A DNA stretch of 5,817 bases, taken from Acidobacteriaceae bacterium. GTDB taxonomy: Bacteria; Acidobacteriota; Terriglobia; Terriglobales; Acidobacteriaceae. Below are positions 1 through 5,385 of this stretch, piece by piece. Positions within the stretch are counted from its first letter, which is position 1; every line of letters begins with the position of its first letter. Both the position numbers and the translations under genes were made by a program. Location of the stretch: the NCBI GenBank assembly GCA_030044455.1, contig JASHVU010000497.1, positions 1 through 5,817 on the forward strand, read 5' to 3'. The notes below the pieces were generated by a model. The model was not told the origin of the DNA and ran no database searches. It worked only from the letters and a program-made list of their open reading frames with translations.

Positions 1-542
1 CGTGCCCCATGGGTGCCCAGGTGATATCCTCCTTGGCCGCTGGTCATGGCATCCTGATTCCCCCGTCGATCGAATTGTGGGCCACCCTGACCCAGCCCGA
101 GCAGGAGTCCGTCTGCAATTCGAAAGCTCAATTCAGCCGTCTGCTGGTCGATCGACAACTCCTGAACCACTTCACCATTTTTTCTTTCAATGCGAACGGT
201 GAGCGGCTGCGGAGACAGTTGGATTTTCAAATCCCCTGATCGCACCGCGCGAGATGCGGAGAGAGAACGGATGCGCGCAGCCGGCTCGGTCCATTCTTCG
301 CGGACAAGAGCGCCATCGGAAGGCATCGGCGTTAGGTTGCCCTCTTTGATGGGCTGGATGGTAATGCGCACCGTGTGCGGACTTATCGAAAAGATGGAGA
401 TTTCAACCGGTGCGGAAGCGATAGCGATCGGCGTCTCTGAATCTGCAGCGCGCGCCGGCTTGATCGCAGGTTTGATTATGGCCATAGCGCCGGCGGAAAC
501 GACCGCCCTGAGAGCGTCTCTGCGGCTGAACTTGTCATTCAT
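1..542 (-). CDS. GH31-type glycoside hydrolase, N-terminal part (cut by window edge)
   Basis: This is the first 180 codons of an exported glycosidase; the rest lies beyond base 1. The start is ATG at 542-540, with an in-frame TGA just upstream (551-549) and a GGGGA Shine-Dalgarno-like run (557-553) 10 bases before it. The protein opens with a twin-arginine-type signal: S6-R7-R8-D-A-L-R, a hydrophobic stretch at about 13-23, and an A-R-A-A-D region near 30-34 that could be cleaved. Residues 45-145 look like the beta-rich mutarotase-like N-terminal domain of GH31 enzymes. The segment GLGQGGPQFDRRG at 149-161 matches the GH31 'GLGE..G.FDRRG' substrate-loop motif, and GQGGYHLGTHG follows. The (beta/alpha)8 barrel with the catalytic aspartates is not in the window, so specificity (alpha-glucosidase, alpha-xylosidase or other) is unknown. 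It is divergent from the sugar-acid operon. The family call is by recognition of the N-terminal motif only. Confidence 0.8.
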   Translation of the reverse strand, partial: MNDKFSRRDALRAVVSAGAMAIIKPAIKPARAADSETPIAIASAPVEISIFSISPHTVRITIQPIKEGNLTPMPSDGALVREEWTEPAARIRSLSASRAVRSGDLKIQLSPQPLTVRIERKNGEVVQELSIDQQTAELSFRIADGLLLGLGQGGPQFDRRGNQDAMTSGQGGYHLGTHGA

Positions 543-552
543 CGATGATCAT

Positions 553-557
553 TCCCC
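553..557 (-). promoter_or_regulatory. Ribosome binding site for the GH31 gene
   Basis: On the minus strand GGGGA lies 10 bases upstream of ATG 542-540. It supports this start, which is also the first possible ATG after the in-frame stop at 551-549. Confidence 0.45.
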
Positions 558-629
558 GGTCTGCTGTTCGAGGTCTTAGTCGCTTCGACCGGAAAACGGG
601 AATAGTCCCCGGCCAAAAGGGATGAAAAG

Positions 630-659
630 TTTATACAGCAAAAGATAGATTGTATACAA
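630..659 (-). promoter_or_regulatory. Candidate sigma-70-like promoter for the GH31 gene
   Basis: Read on the minus strand, TTGTAT (659-654) is followed after 18 bases by TATAAA (635-630). The -10 matches TATAAT at 5 of 6 positions; the -35 is weak (3 of 6). Transcription would start near 623 and give a leader of about 80 bases before the ATG at 542. The -35 lies inside the palindrome cluster, so a bound protein would block or modulate it. Promoter consensus in this probable phylum is less well defined than in E. coli, so this is tentative. Confidence 0.35.
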
Positions 660-667
660 CGTTGTAT
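650..667. promoter_or_regulatory. Candidate operator: two overlapping perfect palindromes
   Basis: TTGTATACAA (650-659) is a perfect 10-base palindrome. ATACAACGTTGTAT (654-667) is a perfect 14-base palindrome, and the two share the half-site ATACAA. Further half-sites lie at 633-638 (ATACAG, inverted) and 669-674 (CTGTAT, direct). The TNGT-AT-ACNA form of the first palindrome is like operators described for GntR/FadR-family regulators, many of which control sugar-acid catabolism. LacI-type binding to the palindrome centred on ACGT is an alternative. The site sits between two divergent sugar-use transcription units and overlaps the predicted -35 of the GH31 promoter. No regulator gene is present in the window. 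Confidence 0.55.
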
Positions 668-874
668 TCTGTATGCGTCGACTTGGCCCCGACAGTTTGC
701 GCTTACCGGATCGGCGACACGCGCTCTAAGTCTTACACTGTGTGGACAGCTTTTGCAGCTCCCCGAACACCCACATGTAGCAGCAGACGCAGACAAAGGC
801 ATCAGGGTAAAGCCGCGATCAAAATCAAGATTTCCCGCAAGCCATATTATTGATGCTTTTGAAGTGGTAACCCG

Positions 875-2161
875 ATGGCAATGCCTTTGAGAGAAGCCGG
901 GCAAACTGCGCAGTCTGGCGCCATCCAGGCACGATGGTATTTTGTCGTGCTGGTCACGGCGGCGATCGCCATCAGCTACTTCGACCGCCAGACTTTGCCC
1001 GTTGCCATTTCGTCAATCGAGCGAAGCATCCCGCTGAGCGATCAGCAATTTTCGTGGCTGCAGTTTGCGTTTCTCATTCCCTATGCCGTTATGTACGTGG
1101 GGGGAGGAAGACTGCTGGACGTGTTGGGAACGCGGCGCGGATTCCTGCTGATCATGTTGTGGTGGTCGGGCGCGTGCGCTCTGCACGGGCTGGCCATGAA
1201 CTTCGGCTTTCTGATGGCCGCGCGCTGTTTGCTGGGGATGGGAGAGGGCGGAGGATTTCCCGCGGCGACCAGAGTGGTTGCGGAGTGGATTCCCATCGCC
1301 CGGCGATCGACGGCGATGGGAATTATCAACGCCGGGACTGCTGTGGGATCAGTCCTGGCGCCGCCGCTCATCGGAATTCTGCTGCTGACGAGCGGATGGA
1401 GAACCGTGTTTTTCGTTTCAGGGGCGATCGGGCTGGCATGGGTCGTGTGGTGGTATTTCGGATATCGCGGCAGCAGCCAGGCATCGCAAGCGACTCTGGA
1501 CGCACGAGCCGTTGCGCAGGAGCTTTCGTTGTTCGATCTGGTGAGCATGCGCCCGGTGCAGGTGCTGGTCTTCGCCAAATTCATGAGCGACTCGGCGTGG
1601 TACTTTTACTTGCTCTGGCTGCCCAAGTATCTTTACGATGCGCGCGGCTTCGATATAAAACAAGTGAGTTACTTTGCATGGATTCCCTATGCCGCATCCG
1701 GCATCGGGAGCTTTCTGGGAGGATGGTTATCGAGCGCATTGTTGAGCCGGGGACGGTCATTGGACTTCTCGAGGAAGTTCGTTCTTGGTTTGAGTGCGTT
1801 GTTCATGCCGGTCGTAATCCTGGTGCCGCACGTGCCGGTCGCTTGGGCGCTGGGGTTGTTCAGCGTAGCGTTCTTCTGTCAGCAGTCCTGGTCCGGATTG
1901 ATCATGACGCTCCCGGCAGACATCTTTCCGCTCTCCGCGGTTGGAACGATTGCGGGCCTGATCGGATTCGGCGGAGCCATTGGAGGAGCCATCTTCGGCG
2001 TCATCGCGGGATTCCTGCTAAGCCGCGGATTTGGCTATAGCACGCTCTTTCTCATCGTCGGTACCTTTCATCTGATCGGCTTTTTTGCCATCCTGCTCTT
2101 CGTCGGTAAAGTGCTGCCGCTTAAGACTCGAGACCTGCACACACAAGTGAGCCAAATATGA
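875..2161 (+). CDS. MFS sugar-acid transporter, ACS family (ExuT/GudP-like)
   Basis: This is a 428-residue inner-membrane permease of the major facilitator superfamily, with about 12 hydrophobic segments and a central loop near 196-220. It belongs to the anion:cation symporter group that takes up hexuronates, aldarates and aldonates with protons. Signs are S34-Y-F-D37-R38-Q near the first helix (family form N-Y-L-D-R), the MFS loop motif G78-x3-D82-x2-G85-x-R87, and GMGEGGGFPAATRVVAEWIP at 121-140, close to the 'GxGEAxxFPAA...VAEWFP' signature of ExuT/GudP proteins. The start at 875 is the first ATG after an in-frame TGA (860-862); a weak GAAGTGG lies 7 bases upstream, and ATG 881 is a possible alternative. 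The length is typical. It is the first gene of the operon and its stop overlaps the dehydratase start. The substrate is probably the acid dehydrated by the next enzyme, but the exact sugar acid is inferred. Confidence 0.9.
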   Translation: MAMPLREAGQTAQSGAIQARWYFVVLVTAAIAISYFDRQTLPVAISSIERSIPLSDQQFSWLQFAFLIPYAVMYVGGGRLLDVLGTRRGFLLIMLWWSGACALHGLAMNFGFLMAARCLLGMGEGGGFPAATRVVAEWIPIARRSTAMGIINAGTAVGSVLAPPLIGILLLTSGWRTVFFVSGAIGLAWVVWWYFGYRGSSQASQATLDARAVAQELSLFDLVSMRPVQVLVFAKFMSDSAWYFYLLWLPKYLYDARGFDIKQVSYFAWIPYAASGIGSFLGGWLSSALLSRGRSLDFSRKFVLGLSALFMPVVILVPHVPVAWALGLFSVAFFCQQSWSGLIMTLPADIFPLSAVGTIAGLIGFGGAIGGAIFGVIAGFLLSRGFGYSTLFLIVGTFHLIGFFAILLFVGKVLPLKTRDLHTQVSQI

Positions 2162-3330
2162 AGATCACTGATGTTCGTACGCGCGTCGTTCAATGGCAGG
2201 GCGAGACCGCGCCGCTGCCTCCGCATTTCTGCACCAATCCTATGGACCTGGTGATGTTCCGCGAAGCCTCGATGGGTAACTTTGCTTTTCACGGTTGGGT
2301 CCTCGTGGAAATCTTTACCGATGCCGGCCTGGTTGGCCTGGGCAATGCCGCCTTGTCTCCGCTGGTGACGAAATCCTGCATCGATCACTATCTCAAGCCT
2401 TTGCTTCTCGGCGCCGATCCGTGGGACATCGAGTTTCTGTGGCAGCAGATGTACAGGCGGACCATGGCATTCGGGCGCAAAGGCGTGGGGATGACCGCAA
2501 TCAGCGCGGTCGATATTGCGCTGTGGGACCTGTTAGGCAAATCAGCCGGGCAGCCCGTGTACCGGCTGCTCGGAGGCCGAACCAAGAAGCGCATTCCCGT
2601 TTACGCGAGCCGCCTCTACAGCATGCCACTTGACGAACTGCGGCAGGAGGCACAGCGGTATCTCGCTCAGGGGTACATGGCCATGAAGCTGCGCTTCGGA
2701 TGGGGCCCCGTCGATGGCGCCGAGGGTATGCAAAAAAACGTTGCTCTCGTGCGCGCGGTCCGCGAGGTCATCGGCGACGGCATCGATCTGATGGCCGACG
2801 CCTACATGGGCTGGACTCTGGACTACGCGAAGCGAATGCTGCCGCTGCTCGAGCCATTCCACCTTCGTTGGCTTGAAGAGCCCGTCATACCGGACGACAC
2901 GCGCGGCTACAAGGAACTGAAAGCATATGGGCGCGTCCCCATTGCGGGCGGAGAACATGAGTTCACGCTCTTTGGATTTCGCGATCTGTTGGAAGCAAAC
3001 GCTCTCGACTATATTCAGTTCGACACCAATCGCGTAGGAGGGATCAGCCAGGCGCGGAAAATCGCTGCGCTTGCTGAGGCATATCAAATTCCGGTCATTC
3101 CCCACGCGGGCCAGATGCATAACTATCACGTCGTGATGGCCAGCCTGAACTCGCCCATGGCGGAGTTCTTTCCCAAAGTCGACGTGGAAGTCGGCAATGA
3201 ACTGTTCTGGTACATCTTCGACGGTGAGCCGGAGCCGTTAGATGGCTGCATCGATCTCGACGAGAACATGCCGGGTCTTGGCCTTGCGGTCAACGAAGAA
3301 TCTTTGCGCCGCTTCAAGATCATCGAATAG
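2158..3330 (+). CDS. Enolase-superfamily acid-sugar dehydratase, L-rhamnonate dehydratase-like
   Basis: This 390-residue cytoplasmic enzyme belongs to the mandelate racemase/muconate lactonizing branch. It should remove water from an aldonic or similar acid to give a 2-keto-3-deoxy acid, using Mg2+. The capping domain (about 1-130) carries H23-F-C-T-N-P-M29, matching the His-x-x-x-(N)-P-M loop of RhmD proteins. In the barrel the likely metal ligands are D214 (MADAY), E240 (WLEEP) and E266 (GGEHEF). The His-Asp dyad is H316 (VIPHAG) with D289 (IQFDTNRVGG). The run K177-L-R-F-G-W-G-P with D-G-A-E-G following resembles the 'HWGP.DG..G' stretch of RhmD. The ATG overlaps the upstream stop as ATGA, with AAGTGAG 6 bases before it. 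L-rhamnonate (EC 4.2.1.90) is the best guess; L-fuconate, L-lyxonate or another acid is possible. Confidence 0.85.
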   Translation: MKITDVRTRVVQWQGETAPLPPHFCTNPMDLVMFREASMGNFAFHGWVLVEIFTDAGLVGLGNAALSPLVTKSCIDHYLKPLLLGADPWDIEFLWQQMYRRTMAFGRKGVGMTAISAVDIALWDLLGKSAGQPVYRLLGGRTKKRIPVYASRLYSMPLDELRQEAQRYLAQGYMAMKLRFGWGPVDGAEGMQKNVALVRAVREVIGDGIDLMADAYMGWTLDYAKRMLPLLEPFHLRWLEEPVIPDDTRGYKELKAYGRVPIAGGEHEFTLFGFRDLLEANALDYIQFDTNRVGGISQARKIAALAEAYQIPVIPHAGQMHNYHVVMASLNSPMAEFFPKVDVEVGNELFWYIFDGEPEPLDGCIDLDENMPGLGLAVNEESLRRFKIIE

Positions 3331-3344
3331 AGACTGCGAACTCC

Positions 3345-4382
3345 ATGATTCATCTCGTGCAGATACATGACGGCTTTTCACGACACGTCGCGCTGGTTGA
3401 AGAACCAAACCTCCGCTGCCTCACTGGGGTTCAGAGCGTCTACGAACTTGTGCAACGCTGCCTGAATAGCCGGCGCGGGTTCAGTAATGAAACGATTGCG
3501 CTTGCTCGCGGCGAGACTCTCGCATACGACCCGATCTACATGGGGACTTCCAACTGGCGCCTCCTTGCACCGATCGATGTGCCGGGAGAGCCCTCGCGCC
3601 TGCTGGTTTCGGGAACTGGGCTCACCCATCTTGGAAGCGCGAAGGACAGGCAAGCCATGCACGCCGCCGAGGCGTTGAACACCGCCGCGAAGGTTCCGGA
3701 AGAAGGCGAACCGGTTACCGACAGCATGAGAATGTTTCAGTGGGGCCTCGAGGGCGGTCGTCCCGATCATGGCAAAATCGGCATCGCGCCTGAGTGGTTC
3801 TATAAGGGCGACGGCTCCATTCTGCGCGGACCACTCGAGCCGTTGATCGTGCCGCCCTATGCGGAAGACGGCGGCGAAGAGGCCGAGATCGCGGGCATCT
3901 ACGTTATCAGCGAAGACGGTACCCCCTATCGAATCGGTATGACTCAGGGCAATGAGTTTTCCGATCACAAGTTCGAGAAGCGCAATTATCTCAATCTCGC
4001 CGGCTCAAAGTTGCGCACCTGTAGCGTGGGGCCGGAGCTAGTCGTCGAGGCTGATTTCAGTGCAGTTGAAGGCGAGGCGTGCATCCTGCGCGGCAATGAG
4101 ACAGTGTGGTCGAAGGCTATTGCAACCGGCGAAGAGAATATGTGCCACACGCTCGCCAATCTCGAGCATCATCACTTCAAATTTGAGAGCCATCGCCAAC
4201 CGGGCGAGGTGCATGTCCATTTCTTCGGCGCACACTCTCTCAGCTTTGGCGATGGCGTTGAGCTGCACGACAGAGACTGGATGGAAGTGCGCTTCCGGGG
4301 ATTTGGACGGGCTCTGCGCAATCCTGTTCGCATCGAGACGAAAGACGCGGACCGCCTCGTATCAGTGCGCTCGCTCGCCTGA
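3345..4382 (+). CDS. AraD1/GguC family protein, FAH fold
   Basis: This 345-residue protein resembles the GguC/AraD1 group of the fumarylacetoacetate hydrolase superfamily. Diagnostic stretches are SGTGLTHLGSA (89-99), D126-S-M-R-M-F, EWFYKGDG (150-157), AEDGGEEAEIAGIYV (173-187), NEFSDH (203-208) and GEENMCHTLANLEHHHFKF (262-280), then a C-terminal FGRALRNP. In FAH-fold enzymes an ExE pair plus an Asp binds Mg2+; here E179, E181 and D207 are the likely ligands. Members of this superfamily act as dehydratases, hydrolases or aldolases on 2-keto-3-deoxy or diketo sugar acids, and the reaction of GguC/AraD1 proteins is not well settled. It lies 14 bases after the dehydratase, so its substrate is likely that enzyme's product. 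MIHLVQIHD fits the usual family N-terminus. No strong ribosome binding site is visible, which suggests translational coupling. Confidence 0.85.
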   Translation: MIHLVQIHDGFSRHVALVEEPNLRCLTGVQSVYELVQRCLNSRRGFSNETIALARGETLAYDPIYMGTSNWRLLAPIDVPGEPSRLLVSGTGLTHLGSAKDRQAMHAAEALNTAAKVPEEGEPVTDSMRMFQWGLEGGRPDHGKIGIAPEWFYKGDGSILRGPLEPLIVPPYAEDGGEEAEIAGIYVISEDGTPYRIGMTQGNEFSDHKFEKRNYLNLAGSKLRTCSVGPELVVEADFSAVEGEACILRGNETVWSKAIATGEENMCHTLANLEHHHFKFESHRQPGEVHVHFFGAHSLSFGDGVELHDRDWMEVRFRGFGRALRNPVRIETKDADRLVSVRSLA

Positions 4383-4394
4383 TTGAAGGCAACG

Positions 4395-4401
4395 AAGGGA
4401 G
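4395..4401 (+). promoter_or_regulatory. Ribosome binding site that favours a GTG start
   Basis: AAGGGAG at 4395-4401 directly abuts ATG 4402, leaving no spacer, but lies 6 bases before the in-frame GTG at 4408. A normal spacing therefore points to 4408. A weaker GAAGG (4385-4389) sits 12 bases before ATG 4402 and keeps that start possible. Confidence 0.5.
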
Positions 4402-4407
4402 ATGGCA

Positions 4408-5280
4408 GTGGACAAAAACGTAGCGATACTCGGCCTTGGCACAATGGGCTCCGGCATGGCGGCTAACTTGCTCAAGGCCGGGATTTCACTAACCGTGTAC
4501 AACCGCACGCCCGCCAAGGCACAGACGCTAGTGAACGGAGGTGCAAGTTTTGCCGCAGCGCCGGCAGAGGCCGCAAAAGACGCGTCGATTGTTATTGCTA
4601 TGCTAGCCGACGACACGGCTTCTCGCGCGGTGTGGACAGGCAAAGACGGCGCACTTGGCACGGTTCGACCGGGAACAGTGTTGATTGAATCGAGCACGGC
4701 GAGCCCTGCGTGGATTCGAGAACTCGCCGGCCTGGCGGCTCAGCACGGAGCGGAGTTGTTGGATGCCCCGGTGACAGGAAGCCGTGTGCAGGCTGCAACG
4801 GGCCAGCTTACATTCCTGGTCGGCGGTAGCGAAACTGCGTTGCAAGCGGCGACCCCGGTGCTGAAGGCCATGAGCAAAGAGATTGTCCACCTCGGCCCAA
4901 CCGGCAGCGGCGCCAAAATGAAACTGATCAACAATTTCTTGTGCGGAGTGCAGGTCGCGTCTCTGGCCGAGGGCCTGGCATGGATTGAAGGGAGCGGCCT
5001 CGATCTGCGCAAGGCTCTTTCGATTCTGAACAACGGCGCACCCGGCAGCCCGTTGCTTGCCGCCATCTCCGATCGGATGGTCCATCGCAATTACGCAGTG
5101 AACTTTCTGTTGAAGCTGATGGCCAAGGATATCGGCTACGCGCAGGCTGAAGCAGCAACCTGCAACGTAAATTTGACTACCGCCGAAGTCTCAGAAGCAT
5201 TGTTCGAAAGAGCGATTGCCGGCGGATACGGCGATCAGGACATGGCAGCGGTGATCGAGCCGCTCCGAACCTGCAAATGA
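4408..5280 (+). CDS. NAD(P)-dependent beta-hydroxyacid dehydrogenase (GarR/HIBADH family)
   Basis: This is a cytoplasmic oxidoreductase of 290 residues from GTG 4408, or 292 from ATG 4402; residue numbers here count from 4402. It has the family's usual length and motif order. G11-L-G-T-M-G-S-G-M is the Rossmann dinucleotide loop; N34-R35-T36 after the second strand is common in NADP(H)-using members. DAPVTGSRVQAATGQL (121-136) is the substrate-binding signature. G168-S-G-A-K-M-K174-x2-N177-N178 contains the probable catalytic lysine K174, and LMAKDIGYA (239-247) is the C-terminal K-D motif. Relatives reduce tartronate semialdehyde (GarR), oxidise 3-hydroxyisobutyrate, or reduce succinic or other semialdehydes. 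As the last gene of a sugar-acid operon it most likely reduces a short aldehyde released downstream of the dehydratase, but the substrate is inferred. The start was set by the Shine-Dalgarno spacing. Confidence 0.85.
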   Translation: MDKNVAILGLGTMGSGMAANLLKAGISLTVYNRTPAKAQTLVNGGASFAAAPAEAAKDASIVIAMLADDTASRAVWTGKDGALGTVRPGTVLIESSTASPAWIRELAGLAAQHGAELLDAPVTGSRVQAATGQLTFLVGGSETALQAATPVLKAMSKEIVHLGPTGSGAKMKLINNFLCGVQVASLAEGLAWIEGSGLDLRKALSILNNGAPGSPLLAAISDRMVHRNYAVNFLLKLMAKDIGYAQAEAATCNVNLTTAEVSEALFERAIAGGYGDQDMAAVIEPLRTCK

Positions 5281-5312
5281 CCGCTCCAGCGATCGATTGA
5301 ATCAACATGTTT

Positions 5313-5340
5313 CCAGTCATGAAGTGGCTTCGTCGACTGG
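5313..5340. terminator. Weak candidate hairpin between convergent genes
   Basis: CCAGTC (5313-5318) pairs with GACTGG (5335-5340), and an inner GAAG (5321-5324) pairs with CTTC (5328-5331) around a TGG loop; the two stems are separated by an AT/GTC internal bulge. It lies 33 bases after the dehydrogenase stop and 46 bases beyond the end of the opposing GH92 gene, which is where a shared terminator would be expected. Neither strand has a proper T-run after it, so intrinsic termination is uncertain. Confidence 0.3.
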
Positions 5341-5385
5341 GATAGGAATGATATCCGTCTCGACTACGTAATAGTGCGAAACAGT

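Larger units (their letters stand above)
543..874. other. Divergent intergenic regulatory region
   Basis: These 332 bases separate the start codons of the GH31 gene (minus) and the MFS gene (plus). I see no convincing gene here: the open frames across it (for example 650-853 plus, 539-904 minus) have no recognisable protein character and no good ribosome binding site. It holds a cluster of TTGTAT-like half-sites at 633-674 and a candidate minus-strand promoter at 630-659. The part nearer the MFS gene, 675-874, has no clear sigma-70 pair. A short odd palindrome, ACACTGTGT (735-743), lies within it. The stretch is AT-richer around 620-675 than the surrounding genes, as expected for a promoter. 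Confidence 0.6.

Noticed and set aside
190..579. Plus-strand open frame of 129 codons
   Set aside because: It lies antisense to the GH31 N-terminus, whose Tat signal and GLGQGGPQFDRRG motif mark the minus strand as the coding one.
735..743. Short palindrome ACACTGTGT upstream of the MFS gene
   Set aside because: Arms of only four bases are expected by chance and no second copy is seen, so it is not listed as an operator.
650..853. Plus-strand open frame of 67 codons in the intergenic region
   Set aside because: It begins within the palindrome cluster, lacks a ribosome binding site and shows no recognisable motif.
539..904. Minus-strand open frame of 121 codons whose stop overlaps the GH31 start as ATGA
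   Set aside because: The overlap looks like coupling, but the frame spans the whole divergent promoter region and the MFS start. Its composition is not protein-like, no family is recognisable, and it has no good ribosome binding site.
934..2040. Long plus-strand open frame of 368 codons inside the MFS gene
   Set aside because: It is an arginine-rich out-of-frame shadow of the transporter. The transporter frame carries the membrane segments and ACS motifs.
2542..3129. Minus-strand open frame of 195 codons opposite the dehydratase
   Set aside because: It is an antisense shadow of a gene with intact active-site motifs; no independent support.
3378..3968. Minus-strand open frame of 196 codons opposite the AraD1 gene
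   Set aside because: Antisense shadow: the plus strand encodes conserved GguC/AraD1 motifs throughout this stretch.
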